A DNA stretch of 60,000 nt from Nymphaea colorata (Eukaryota; Streptophyta; Magnoliopsida; Nymphaeales; Nymphaeaceae), in the NCBI RefSeq assembly GCF_008831285.2, contig NC_045149.1, positions 14,908,578-14,968,577 of the forward strand, read 5' to 3'. A model generated the notes under the pieces. The model was not told the origin of the DNA. It made no database searches and was given only the letters and a program-made list of their open reading frames with translations. The translations under genes were made by a program, and so were the position numbers. The stretch's first letter is position 1. Every line of letters begins with the position of its first letter. Below, one piece after another: positions 33,303-46,189 of the stretch.

Positions 33303-35130
33303 CTCACAAGGCCATGCAATGAGAGTGGAAAATTTAAGACAATAAAATAGAGTAGTGCCATTCGATCTTAAGGAAAAATAGAGACAAATTAAAAACGAAA
33401 CTGAAGAACGATGATGACTTATGATACCCTGTGGCATTTGCAAAAAAGATCTCACCACTTTTAGATGTTAAAAGTAAAAAATGAGGAAACACGTGACTCA
33501 TAACTGCTATTATGAACAATCAACGGATGAAATACAACAACCATGTTTAGAAAAATTCCAACCAACTCAAGGACTTCATGCTACATTTTCCGCTATCTTG
33601 AAGAATAAATAATTGATATTCCAAGATTTGATGAAACTTCATGGCAGGAAAAACAATCCTGAAAACAAAATGAAAGAAGTAACCGATGCGAGTTGAAAAG
33701 CAACTAAATGTGCATAACAGCTTTAGTTGTACATGATACTTGGGCCTTGTTGCTTCATAAGACTGAGAAGTATATTTTTGCAAAGTACATGCACAAAAAA
33801 GACAGCGAGTGCTCTGCTGTTTCACTAAATGCTCAAGTAGCACTTAAACAAATTCATCAATCTCCACAAATTCATCAAACAACACCATATGAGTTATTAA
33901 CCTTATATAACAAAATAGATCACAAGACCTGGCAAGTACCACAAACCCACCTTAGTGTTTTAAGAATATGTAAAATATACTTTAAAAACCTTTACATTAT
34001 TGGATCCATGCATGCGTGGAGCCTAGATGGCCAGATCTACATGACGCATGAAATTTGAAAACAAAGGCCGAAGGCTAGATTTTAAATAAGATTAAAACAT
34101 GAGTTAACCTAGTTTAGAAAACAACTAGTAAAATTAGGGTTTAAAGATGGGCGACACTAAAAACAGGACCTAAGGGGACAACTCCATGGCTGGGATTCCA
34201 ACATACAGCAGGAGGGAAGAAGTTGAAGCTTAGCTGAAAATAGAGTTGGAGATCAAATTTAGAGGGAAAACGCAAGAGGTAAATCTAGGGAACAGCGGGG
34301 GAAGACATCACACTTAGCATGAGTAGACTAATTTTGAGATGTTTCATCCATTCTGTGAATGGACTAGCATAGAAGGAAATGAAAGGGCTGCATCCATCAA
34401 GTCCTAAGGGAACTAGATTTCTCCAATAACCAGGAGCCACAAATGTAGCAAAAGATGTCAAGTTTCCTTTGCAAAGATTTGTCTTTAAAATAGCTCAAAA
34501 AATTTTCAATTCTTTGCCCTATAGGCTTTGAGTGCTCGTAGTGTGCAGGAGATATGGCCTTCATTTACCAGAAGTATTCATTAAGTGTCCGGATTCATCT
34601 CGCACCAATGTTGTCCAGTCTCTTCAAGGGATTTCTTTCCATTTCCAAAACATGAGCATACAGGAATCGTCCTCAATTTCATAGAAAGTCATAGAAGAGG
34701 AACAAATATTAGCCTAGAATCATCCATCTGAAAAAGATTTTTTCATTCAATACTTCAGAGTTCGGCCTTCATGTCTTTCATCTCTTGGCAGGCACTTTTT
34801 TTTTTTTCTTTCTGCTTTTGATTTTGATTTTTCTTTTGATTTTGCTCTTTTTCTTTTTCTTTTTCTTTTTCTAACTGAGCCACCCTTCACCTTTGAGGGA
34901 AATACCTCACCACCCCAAAGCTACTACGAAGCTCCACCATTTTGGTGGTTGTGTAGTTTTGTCTTGTGCAATATCGTGCCTATTGGGCTTTCTACTGAAC
35001 CCGTGTAGCGAGCTTTGGGCCGGCAGCTCCCAGACCAGTTGGCCTTAGGGTACCAGGTGTAGAACACCCCTCGGACTTACTTGCTCGAGTTCAGAAGGCT
35101 TCAGGCCACGACTAGACAAAAGTTCATAGG

Positions 35131-35674
35131 TCACATGATTTCGCAAGAGAGACGCAAATCAGCTATGCGCCTTCTCAGTACTCTCACGTATTGACCCAGA
35201 GGAACGACTACACTTGCCCCGAGCTCACCCTCAACTCTCATTTTGCTACCTGCCAAGATTTTACAGGACGCTAGGGCTTCATTCTCATAGCATTCTCCTG
35301 CTAAACCCTTGCAGATGTTTGATTGCTAAGGCTAATAGCTTTTTCTAATCTTTGACTTCCTCGTGTCATCAGATTCTCCCGCACTGCTCATATCGAGGAT
35401 CTTTCCAGTTTTACCTCTCGTTGACTGACAACAAAAGTTTCAAACTTCAACCTTCTCCTTAAAAAAATACTTAAGAAAAAAAGAAGGTATACCATTGTGC
35501 ACGAAAGTCCTTTTGAACAAATATAGGGCTAAAAACTTTTGGAAAACTGCCGACATCAAATGATACATTGTCCAGATAAGGAGTCTCTCTTTTCCCCATA
35601 GATAGGGTGTTTGTGAAACTGGAGTGACCCGTGTAATGGGTTTTGGAGGGATGTAAAAGAGTAGGCTCCATCAC
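35131..35674 (-). pseudogene. Decayed coding remnant, unit 3
   Basis: Copy of 5481-6025 with one further base missing (CCTCGTGTCATC). Confidence 0.3.
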
Positions 35675-36215
35675 ACTCTCCTATAAGGTCCTCTACAAAA
35701 AAGGAAAAGCCTAGAGGCTACAAGTCCTTGGTACATATGGGCTTCTTAGTGAACAAGGGTTCCACAGATAGTTGGAACGAAAAGGTTTTTTTTCCCCAAA
35801 AGTAAGCTTTGGAGTAGTTGGCCTAATCAGTTGACAAAAAAAGATAACAGCAAGGTAGGAACATATACTTCAAAAGCAACTGTAAGTTTGGAAAGAAAAG
35901 AGCCCTTAGAAGTGAGGGTGTGACAATGCTAAAGAATAGACCACCAAAATAAAAGTGAGCACCAACCACAAGCACGAGTTGCAAGATTGCTCAAAATATT
36001 TTCACCCCTAAAAAAATTCCTCATACCATGACCAAATTTTGCATAGAGAAGACAACACAAAAACACAAGAAGAAAATAGTGACTGTAATAATAAAAAAGC
36101 AAACGCATGTTTGACAATAGGTTCTGAAAATGGAAAATCATTTTTCAGCCAGTCATTTGGGTGGGAGTGTCGATAAGTATTCTTCAACAATCAGGTATAA
36201 GAGAAAGAAAATTAC

Positions 36216-36288
36216 TGAGACATGCTGAAGTTTGGCATGACTGCTGAAAAGAAGTTGTCCTCACTGGTTTCATAGAGGCTCCTCCTTC
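36216..36288 (-). CDS. Exon-like segment RRSLYETSEDNFFSA, unit 3
   Basis: Unchanged copy of 6567-6639. Confidence 0.35.
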
Positions 36289-37490
36289 CTGCAATTTCAA
36301 TGTTGCTCAAAAGTGAGAATGCTAGATGACAACCAGCAAGCACAAATTTTTTAATCTAAGAACCGCATTGCACCAACTTAGACACCTTTATTGCATTTCA
36401 TCTACTGCAATCAGTCAAACGAATGTACGAATATCAGCTCGTTCCTTAGTTGATTATACGCCTACACTCTCTAGCCTCACGTATTTCTGATTATATGCTC
36501 TAAATGACCAGAGATCTTAAATCCCCTCTTGGAAGGCAATATCACCTAAATCCCCTCACTAGTGTTTGCTGAGCCAGCTTATTATACACAATAGAGCAAG
36601 ATAAACGTAAGGAGAAAGTAGGAAGAGAACATATTCATCTCTGATGTTCAAGATTAAGCTGTTTTTTAATTAGAGGATATCACCGAGCATTCATCTTGTC
36701 CAAAGTTTTAAGGATAGTTCTGAAAATTCAATCAAACAACAATGACAATTTTCTAAGATTTTCTATTCAATCTATTCCTGAAACTGAAGGTCGAAATTCG
36801 GGCTGACTTCTGGCTTCCTCGCAACCCCTAAATTCAGGACAAGCCCTGATGCAATTTAGTAGTTTTACTTTTTAGTACTTACCCGCAAACTAAAAGGTGA
36901 AGTAAAGAAGCCTTCAGATTACAGACACCATACAAATCTCATGATCAATTAACCGTTGCTGAAGGTCCAAAGTCATAGGATGATGAGAAAAACTATCGAT
37001 TTTTCATGTGGTTAAGCTATACAAATCCATCTACGGGTCCTGCCTCTAGACAGCTATATCAATGACATAAAAATAAGAAAATGATCGAAAACAGCCTGTT
37101 CCTCACAGCAATTTTTCTTGTTCTTTTTCAATTAAAACAGCAATCATAAATCAAAATTCTATACAATAATTAGAAACTACAAAGATTCAAGCTACATATG
37201 CCTGTGAAACCGCAAAATTTATCTAAAAATAATGCAACCACCCATTGTGCACAATTACAGTAGATAATAAAATTAGTAAACTCATGAACAGCTGATTTTT
37301 CCCATGACTCTGCAATGATCATCGACTAATGACATCAGATTATGAATAACCATAATAATCTCTGATCATCGCCCATTGGAAACTAAACTGAACGTGGACA
37401 AATAAAACGATGAAATTGAACATTAAAATTCAAATACGAACCAGGAGTCAGACAACAGAAAATCATGGTTCCGCTGATGCGAACACTCAC

Positions 37491-37745
37491 ATTAAAGCGT
37501 GGCCCCAGTCCGGTGCCATAGACGGCGAGAGGCCGAAGCCGGCAGGCTGCAAGGATGAATCCATGAGCACACCATCTGAATCCGGATTATTTGCCTCCTG
37601 AAAGACCACGGAGCCGCCGCTGGAGACCGAGTTCCAATGGTTGCCGACCGACTCCACACCGGACTGGCAGGAGAGAGAGAAAAAACAGAAAGGGCCGAAG
37701 GTGCATCCGAGGATCTGAACGACGCCGACCGATCCACCGCGGTAG
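37491..37745 (-). CDS. First-exon-like GC-rich segment, unit 3
   Basis: Copy of 7844-8100. One base is lost in the CCACCCGCGG run upstream of the readable frame. Confidence 0.42.
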
Positions 37746-37898
37746 AAAGAGGAAGAGGGAAAAGGGGAGAAGCAGAAAAAGGGGAAAGCGGAAGAGGGAA
37801 AAGGGAGAAAGCGGAAGAGGGAAAAGGGGAGAAGCAGAAAAGGAGAAAAGGAAGAGGGAAAAGGGGAGAAGCACGAAAAAAGGAAAGAGGGTGAAACG
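37743..37898 (+). repeat. Polypurine minisatellite, unit 3
   Basis: Same motif, with several one-base changes (GGGGAAAGCGG, AAAAGGAGAAAAGG). Confidence 0.88.
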
Positions 37899-39474
37899 GT
37901 ATTATCAATTCTTTTTATTAGCGACAGACCCCGGATGGAGAATGTTTCGCAGGCTTTCCGTTTTTGAATTACATTTGCTTCAATGCTTTCTATGTGTATG
38001 AATAAGGTAGACAACTGGACTGTTGTTATCCTTCCTTTCAGATGTTGGTGGAAAGTCATAACCCAAAGCCGAAAAAAAAAGTTGAACGCGCAGACACGAA
38101 CTAATACTTAACAGAAGACTTTTGTAGCACGATCATACGCCACATAACGAAAACCATACAAAATCCTACATATTTTACAACAAACATTGTGGTATTAGTT
38201 TTAGAAATAAAAAAAATGTTCGAAGGCCAATTTCTTTTTTTAAAAAAAAATCAACATATTTTGATGTTTCAGACACTGTATAACTCAAATGCCTGGTTTG
38301 GCATATCTCGATCATCTGTACTATGATTCATATCCAAAAAGATACATACCAAGACCACTGGTGCTAGGGAATGGAGTTTCGTTTCTAAGCCAAATATTTT
38401 GTTCTGAATATTATCAACATAAGAGTAGTTTAGTCTGCTTCCCACATAGAGGGTGTTATGTTACACACACACATGAGTTAGCTTAGGCAGGACAACTAAG
38501 TTAGTGAGTTCCATTCCTTTAGTATGCACATATAAAAGCAAGTACATTCTTAAAATAAATGTTCTCCAATTTCTAAAAACGAAAAAAGAAAACTGCAGAT
38601 GCAAATAACCAGCATTAGTGGGAGGACGAGATTAATATGTATCATAGAAAAAATCAAAGCATAGTTAGCATTGCAAGTATTGGTGAAATTATGCCAACAT
38701 AGGCTGCCGAGGTACTGAACTCAATCACCCTCAACTAGATAGTCTATTCTTTAAGTAAATCTTCTAAAACAGGCACGTTGATCTTGTTGGCAATAGACTG
38801 GCCAACAAACACCAGTACAATAGAAGTATTTCTTTTTTTTTTCCTTGTTGTCATGTGTTAAAGTATGACCATCTCATACAATAGGTTTTTATCTTAAAAC
38901 GGAAGCTTTTGAGTACTCCAAAAGGTAGGAGGTTGTCTTTGCGAATGATCATGATGCAAACACATCTACGGTGGTCAAGGAATTTCCAATATGACAATCG
39001 ATACATGGAATTAATTTCACTAAAAAGGAAGCATTTTCCAATTTTTGTGCAAACTCAACCTAAAAGCTCTGGTCTATACATTATTTTTTCTTGACTTTTT
39101 TCTAACTTAGAGGTTAAGACACCCAATTTTTGTATTAGAATCTTTGGAAGACCGAGGATTTGATGTATATTTTTTTTGTGACATCTAAATTTAGTATCGG
39201 TACTCATATGGGCTGAAAATGGTGGCAGGCGCCACTCTTGAGTTGAAGAGAACAATTCTAAGCCCACCCATGCCACCAACCTGCCCTCGGAAGGAAGGGT
39301 TTCACCCTTTCCATGTATCTTCCCCAAAACGGTAACTGGTAATTTGTAGCTTCATGTTAGAAACCAGTGAGCGGATGATACTTCAAAAGATTAATCAATT
39401 TGATTGATTGATTGATTAATAATCACTTTAAAGAGTCTTTGAATGACGAAGCCTACAAATTTAGTGATATTTGC

Positions 39475-39582
39475 ATATATATATATATATATAAGATGTC
39501 GGTATATGAGTATAAGATGGGCTTCTTTCTACTCAACAAGCGGTCGGTATATTTTTTTTTCGGTATATGAGTATAAGATGAG
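39475..39582. repeat. TA microsatellite and 45-bp tandem repeat, unit 3
   Basis: One full unit. The second unit is interrupted after GGTCGGTATA by a run of T, then CGGTATATGAGTATAAG. The shortest of the four arrays. Confidence 0.88.
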
Positions 39583-39683
39583 ATTCTTTTATAAAGTGTA
39601 GTATACGAGGAGGAGTATGAATACCTTCATGCCGTCATTGTATATATACAAGAACATTTCTTGTCGAGTGAACCGAAATTGAC

Positions 39684-39802
39684 TTAAGACTCTGATTCTT
39701 TCGAGCAACTTCCTCCTTTGCGCGCCTTCAACTCTTGCAACCTTTCCACAGAAAACGAATAGCCCTCGCCACCACAATCTCTAATCGTCATAGTACCGTC
39801 AT
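39684..39802 (-). CDS. 3'-terminal exon-like segment, unit 3
   Basis: Unchanged copy of 10090-10208. Confidence 0.42.
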
Positions 39803-39807
39803 CTGTC

Positions 39808-40245
39808 AACATTGTTGTCAGGCCATAGAAAGGAGGTGTGGATGACAAAACACCATGATCTTTGAGATGTGATTCCAATAGTTGTTGCACAATCAAGAGA
39901 CCGGTCTCAACAAAGACATGAGGGAGGAGTCAGTAAGAGGGTGTAGTACTTCCTTCTCATTTCCCTGGAGTTTTTATTGCTTATAGCATAAATATTACCT
40001 AAACGTATAAACATGAAAATTCACACGTAATCGATGGAATGAATCATAAGACGGTTTCAGTCATCATCATTACGGCTCCGAGTAAGTCACACAAACGGCA
40101 CTCAATTATGCAGGAGATGCATTTCGAACTCAATCTCAAATGCAACTCAAGTTTTAAAAACATCAGCTTTTTGCCACAAAGCCCTAGAGAGAAAGAAAAA
40201 AAAAAGACACTCAAAGAGTACTCAACCTCATGTAAAAACCAATTA
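39808..40245 (-). repeat. Inverted-repeat right arm, unit 3
   Basis: Near-identical to the unit 2 right arm; faces the left arm at 29649. It has single-base losses (for example in the GAAAAGGAGG run). Confidence 0.75.
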
Positions 40246-40372
40246 TTGCGTGGATAAGAAAGGGATGCATCGCCTGAGACATTTCTTTGTTGAAAAGGTT
40301 TGAAACATTTACCATAGCTTGTAAATGTTCTCTTGAGGGACGTAAATTTTGTTTGTGTTTCTTTAATGATAA

Positions 40373-40574
40373 CGTATAGCGGGGATGAAACATCCGGTAT
40401 AAGCTATACCGGTGATAAATAGTACCGCTGTAGAACTATAACGGTGACTCCTTTCGCCGCCTATACACCTTATAGCGGCTAGCGCCGCCGCTAAAAGCCT
40501 ATTATACCGGTGAATCTAGCCACCGCCACAAGTTCACCGCTATAAATCTATAACGGTGATCCTGCCACCGCTAT
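40373..40574. repeat. CCGCTATA/TATAGCGG motif array, unit 3
   Basis: Same array with several small deletions (TATAGCGGCTAGCGCC for the longer form). Confidence 0.75.
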
Positions 40575-41666
40575 ACGTTCCGTTACCCTTTCGCACACCC
40601 GCATGTATGTACTAGTTCTAGTGACGCACACCTCAACGGCCGAGATGTGCACCTCAAGTGCGCCTACCTACGCCTGTCTCCCAATTAACGTCTGTATCTT
40701 TTTTTTCATTTTCCATTTCATATTGTTTTGTATACTTCTTTTCTCAGCCGCATGATAGAATTAGATAAAATCGGTGAAGTTTGAATTTATTGAAAGTTAT
40801 TAAAGTTAGTAAATGTAGCTTAAAAATCATAGAGGTTAATGAATTTATTGAACTTACTTTTGACGAAACAAGTGCTTTTAAACCCCTGGTCGGTAGCTTT
40901 GTGAAGCGCCAACAATGCCATCATCACAGTTTAGGCTACTCTGGTCATCCGTTGTGGGCTATAAAAATTCTTCTTACTAATCAAATTCTCTTTCATTTTA
41001 AAATCAATATCCCTCTAACATTTTAAACCCCAGTGCCTGTTGTACGGCACTAAAATATTACGAATGCTCTCTTCTTTAGGCCATGTCAACAAAAGTTTAA
41101 TTTGTAGTCCCACAACTAGGAGGAGGACTAGACGCATTAAAGAGTCCAAAAAGGAAAAAAAAGGAACCAATAATCGCATTATGAGTTGTGAAACATAATA
41201 ATAAAATTGAAATTTCAATAAAAAAAATACGGCTATCAAATTATAACTAAAGAACAAATAAAATGCATGAGTTACTTCTCAAACATAAACGAAACCCTAT
41301 AATTACTAATTTAAAGTAGAATGAATTGAGGTTAAAGCCAGTCATGATTCAACATGGGACCGTATAAACTGTACGTACATGTAATGTACTGAGTGCATTG
41401 CATCAATATTCAATAACCATTGGATTGTGGTTTTTAAAAGTTTTCAATGTCAAGAAATACTTTAAAATAGTTTAAATTAATTTAAAAATGAAAAAATAAA
41501 TAAATGCATATTGGCCTCGCATCATATTGGCAAAAACCTGCAAGATACAATATTGGCTCATATGGTCCAACATGGAGCAATGTTAAAGCATTAAAGATAA
41601 ATAAATGCATACCGGCCTCTTCTTTTTACATACTTAATTTAGAGTAATTAAAGAATAATCGTGGCA

Positions 41667-41840
41667 CCCTCCGAACGGAGACACCTCCACAACTCGGTTC
41701 TTAAAACCGAGACGAGACGTTCCCAACAACCCGGTTCTTGAAACCACTACCTCCTCCACCCATGACAACCTGGTTCTTGAAACCGTACGCCTCTCACAAC
41801 TCGGTTCTTGAAGCGAAGATGCCCCCATAACCCGGTTCAT
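41667..41840. repeat. Array of CGGTTCTTGAAACCG dyads, unit 3
   Basis: Same array, but the first dyad is collapsed to CCGAACGG by loss of the TTCTTGA core. Confidence 0.75.
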
Positions 41841-42191
41841 CTTTGCATAGTGAGAAGACAATGACAAAAAAGAAAATACGAAACTAAAAGTGTCTCCAAA
41901 TTTCTCTAGATGTCAACCTCCAGTTAAAATGCCTTAAGCTTGACCCTCATAATGTGTATTCTTTAAGCTTGTTCTGGTTGAAAATTCTCATGTGCCCTTT
42001 TTCATCATTTTATAAATGAAACGAGAATTAAACTTCAAGAAAATTATTTAAACCTTTCCTTTGCATGATTTTCATGATGATAACTGAAACTATTTTAACC
42101 AATAATTATTACTTTTAAGATTTTTTGCAGCTTTGCACATTGATCAAGGCACAAACAAACACACAACACACACATGTAAACACCCATATCA

Positions 42192-42929
42192 AATATATAT
42201 GTGTTTTTGATAGAATATTTACCTAAAAGGTGCAATCCCAAAGGGAATCGGCTGACTTCAGTATGGCTGGTCAATGATAAACTAACAAATCATAAGACCT
42301 CCTCAAGATGATCAATAAAGCTCAACTCCCTGCAAAAAGCAATTTTTTTAGGATCATTAAGAAGCAAAAGCATGCAAAAAACCTGGTATCCTGGAAACCT
42401 CTCTTCTCATTTGAAGTCTTGGAAAGAAGCATTGGAGAAGGTAATTAGAGCAATGTGCATGACTGCACGTGTGGTTGTGTGTGAACTGGAATTTCATAAG
42501 CAGATCAATTATTTAACTTAATTTGTTGTTCGCTTTTGGCCTGTTTTTAGGTGTATCACTTAGCAAAACCCAGCAACATTTATACCCAAGGCGGTTGTCA
42601 CAGTGGAAACGGGAGTGGCCTTGGCTATCCAGCAGAACACCACATTTGAAACTCCATGGATGTCGTTTCTTGCACAAGCAGATTTTATAGGTGTGCACTG
42701 TAAAGGGTTTTGTCACTGCTCCTAGAAAGATCCAGGCTTCGATTTCGTTCAAACTTGTGGAAAGACGATCCCTTTTAACAACAAATGTGAGAATATCTTT
42801 AAATGTGACCAAAATATAACCAATAAATCAAATGGCATCTGGTATTCAAAAATAGGACCAATACATATGTCCTTAACTAAAAACAATCCATAGCTCTAGG
42901 TATTGTAATTGACGTCTGGACCACCATGC
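42192..42929. repeat. Segment A, unit 3
   Basis: Same as 12616-13365, with several small deletions. Confidence 0.8.
42223..42432 (-). pseudogene. Broken second copy of the B gene tail in segment A, unit 3
   Basis: Same lesions as 12648-12858, plus one more missing base in the GAAGCAAAAGC run. Confidence 0.58.
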
Positions 42930-43349
42930 CGTTTTAAAATTTGCCACTTTAAAAGGACATGATAAACTTGTTAATATCGTAAATACTTCAGACCTGCATC
43001 AGAAAGACACATGAATTATGTCTAGCTATCAACTGCTGCCATCTTCACATAAAGACACATGAATTATGCCTAGCTATCAACTGCTGCCATCTTCTTTCTT
43101 CTTAAGAGATGCAAAGTTTTGGACCTCCTTCCTATTATTTATGAAAGCAGAAAAAGATTTATATAATAAGCATGAACACTATGCAATAAACAATAATCTC
43201 GGCATGTACTCATCCATACAAGCTGGAACAGCTAACAGATTCACATATGCAGTTATGCACATCAGCATATGCCATGTGGAATAATAAAGGGTGCCTTCAT
43301 ATACTAAGGAACTAAGTTACATGCAGCAAGCACAATGAACCTACTTGCC

Positions 43350-43434
43350 TTGCCAGCCAGCTGCAACTTTTTCTTCAATAAGTTTCCTGATGTGCTCCCG
43401 AAGCAAATCAGCAGCAACCCGCCACAGGAGGGGG
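43350..43434 (-). pseudogene. Unit 4 copy of the AADLL...KSR terminal exon, 3' end deleted
   Basis: The REHIRKLIEEKVAA part remains, but about 20 bases holding the final codons and stop are missing, so the frame runs into unrelated sequence. Confidence 0.45.
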
Positions 43435-43909
43435 AAAGAAAATGAATGAAGAATTTAAATAGACCAGAAAGAAACAGTCACTTTAATAAGAAAAAAAAAT
43501 CAACGAGATTAAGAATGACACAGGTGGGGGAAAGAAAATGAATGAAGAATTTAAAATAGAACAGAAAGAAACAGGTTACTTTAATAAGAAAAAAAATCAA
43601 CGAGACTAAGAATGGCAAGAAACATAATTATTTATATCTGCAAAGAAACTGGAGAAGAAATTAACCTTATCAAGAAGTTAACACTGGATCTCTGTTGTTC
43701 GCAATTCAATAAGCTGGTTCTCATTGGCATCAGTTGATCAGATGAGTTAAAAAATTACATCGACAGATTCAAAGTACATCACCCTGAGATAGAATATGAG
43801 GGGCATTTAGATAATTAGGACAGTAGCGAAAATCTAGACAGACATGCTAGATTAGAAATATTGGCATATTTTCCTTTTCCTTTAATTATTGAAAGCAAGA
43901 AAACTTCAC

Positions 43910-43976
43910 CGGAGTTTGATGAGCTAAATTCAAGCATGCCTTCGGCAGAGCAAGCATATAAGTCACATGGCCAAGC
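43910..43976 (-). CDS. Segment C exon-like piece, unit 4
   Basis: Same as 29117-29183; the sequence 3' of the acceptor edge on the minus strand has lost a base (AAGCCTAACAC). Confidence 0.32.
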
Positions 43977-44427
43977 CTAACACTATGTATTCAGAGCATG
44001 CTACCTATGAACACAAAATTTCAAAATAAAGCCAAAAGAATGAGAGATTCACCTGATCAATTTTAGATTCTCTGAGTATAATTTAACAGCATCCCAATAA
44101 GAAATTCAACCTAGCAAAAGGAAACTTATGAGAGGAATGTCATTACAAAATCAGTTTCTGAGTTGATACTTATAGTTGATACATCACCGAAACCAGATAC
44201 AAAGAGCATTACTAATATATTTGAATTTTAAATTTCGGAGAACACGGAAGATAAGACAATATTAATAGGCGATACAATGCAGATATGAAAGCATTGGACA
44301 CAAGATTTCCATGTTGCAAATGTGCCTTAAATTTAAAACCACAAGCAACAAATTAAAATTATTAACACCAGCAGTGAGGACCATTTGGTGCATTAAGAAA
44401 GCACAAGTATCACCATAGAAACATTAC

Positions 44428-44615
44428 TAATTGGTTTTTACGTGAGGGGGAGTATATTTCCTCCTCCTCTTCTTTTTCTTCTTCCCCTTTATTCGCTTAT
44501 TTTGGAGAGAGAAGAAACAAGAAGAGGAAGACTGTGCAACAACTGTTGGAATCACATCTCAAAGATCATGGGGTTTTGTCATCCACACCTCCTATTCTAT
44601 GCCGTGACAACAATA
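44428..44615 (+). repeat. Inverted-repeat left arm, short form, unit 4
   Basis: Same structure as 14844-15031. Its right-arm partner is missing because unit 4 ends at the gap. Confidence 0.72.
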
Positions 44616-44890
44616 TTGGATTGTAGCGAATCCACTTGCAACCTGCGTTATACTTCTCTCATCCAGCCTATGTTGTCCCTCCTCCTCTTTTTGCTTTGTT
44701 GTTTTAATCTTTTTTTTTCTTTGCTTTTCATTTTTGTTGCTGACTCTCCCAGCAATTTGCATCGGGGGCTTATTTGATTCAGTTGTTGCTTTTTGTTTTC
44801 TGTCTTGAAGTGTTGAAGGTTTTTGCTTTTATTTGGCATCAAATACCTAATAATTAGTTTACTACATATGATGTGTTTACGTATAGACTC

Positions 44891-45339
44891 TTATGTAGCA
44901 TCAAATAATTGATTTATAGCATTACCATGCTTTTCATTCAAATTAAATGAAGAAGAACGAGTGGGAAGTACAGTAAGATGAGCATTATTAGTCCCAAGCA
45001 GCAAAAAGACAATAGTTACACGACAAGCACATACATGTCCATTAAGTCCTATAATAACTGAACTCAGAAGTGGAAACCACACAAGTGAGTATTATCCAAT
45101 ATGTATCTGTTTTGGATAGAATATTTACCTGAAAAAGGTGCAATTCCAGGAGGGGATCGGCTGACTTCAGGATGGCTGGTCAATGATAAACTAATAAATG
45201 ATAAGACCTCCTCAAGATGATCAATAACGCTCAACTCCCTGCAAAAAGCAATTTTTTTAAGTTCATGAAGAAGTAGAAAGCATGCAAAAAACCTCGCATC
45301 CTGAAACCTCTCCTCATTTGAAGTCTTGGAAAGAAGCAT
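44891..45339 (-). CDS. Three-exon gene tail in segment B, unit 4
   Basis: Same model, with exons at 45339-45293, 45238-45129 and 45057-44891. The codon before the first donor is changed (GCCAG to GCGAG), which leaves the GT donor intact and keeps Ala. Confidence 0.47.
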
Positions 45340-45979
45340 TGGAGAAGATAATTAGAGCAACGTGCATGACTGCACGTGTGGTTGTGTGTGAACTGGAAAT
45401 ATACTGATTCAAATATTTAATTTTTATTATCCACAAGATATTCACAAGAAAAGTAACTAGAGTTCTAACTTCAATGACACTCACATGGAGGGGCTATCGA
45501 TGAATATAGGAATTAGTTGGCGATGAAGGATAGCAAATGCAATGTTTCTTATCATGCCCATCCACCGCCACATATAGGCTGACTTTTTTTTCCCTTTCTA
45601 CACAAGAAAACAACTTCAACAGCAGTAACCTCAGGCTCTTACTTTTTGCCCTCAAAGCTTTAGACAATGAAGTATGTAATTTTAATTTCATAAGCAGATC
45701 AATTATTTAACTTAATTTGTTGTTTGCTTTTGGCCTGTTTTTAGGTGTGCACTGTAAAGGGTTTCATCACTGCTCCTAGGAAGATCCAGGCTTCGATTTT
45801 CGTTCAAACTTGTTCCACAAAGAAAGACGAGCCCTTTTAACAACAAATGTGAGCATATCCAAAATATAACCAATAAATCAAAGGGCATTTGGCATTCAAA
45901 AATGTGAACAAAACATATGCCCCTAACTAAAAACAATCCATAGCTCTAGGTATTGTAATTGACGTCTGGATCACCATGC
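45095..45979. repeat. Segment B, unit 4 (137-bp deletion)
   Basis: As 15515-16548 but missing the block that lies at 30965-31101 in unit 3. Confidence 0.8.
45494..45691 (-). CDS. Small open frame in segment B, unit 4
   Basis: Counterpart of 30714-30911. The ends are the same, but about 20 central codons are read in another frame because of a base lost in the CTTACTTTTTGCC region and a compensating one nearby. The unit 2 counterpart at about 15915-16110 is broken. Confidence 0.28.
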   Translation of the reverse strand: MKLKLHTSLSKALRAKSKSLRLLLLKLFSCVEREKKVSLYVAVDGHDKKHCICYPSSPTNSYIHR

Positions 45980-46122
45980 TTCTTCATCTGGACTTCACCA
46001 CAGCCACGGCATTTAGATAATTAGGAGACCAGCCAAAATCTAGATGAGACATGCAAGACTTCGTATTAGCAATATTGGCATTTTTCCTTTTCCTTTAATT
46101 ATTGAAAGCAATAAAACTTCAC

Positions 46123-46189
46123 CGGAGTTTGAAGAGCTAAACTCAAGCATGCCTTCGGCAGAGCAAGCATACAAGTCACCTGGCCAAGC
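46123..46189 (-). CDS. Segment C' exon-like piece, unit 4
   Basis: Identical by eye to 31484-31550, with the same splice-like edges. Confidence 0.35.

Larger units (their letters stand above)
29649..40245. mobile_element. Possible non-autonomous transposon bounded by inverted arms, unit 3
   Basis: Second instance of the arrangement at 14844-25464, copied with the tandem unit and not an independent insertion. Confidence 0.22.
28223..42986. repeat. Tandem unit 3 (complete, 14,764 bp)
   Basis: A complete unit, collinear with unit 2. Differences include small indels, a shortened 45-bp array near 39.5 kb, a longer pyrimidine tract at 34.8 kb, and loss of the core of the first dyad in the TTCTTGAA array near 41.67 kb. 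Confidence 0.95.
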
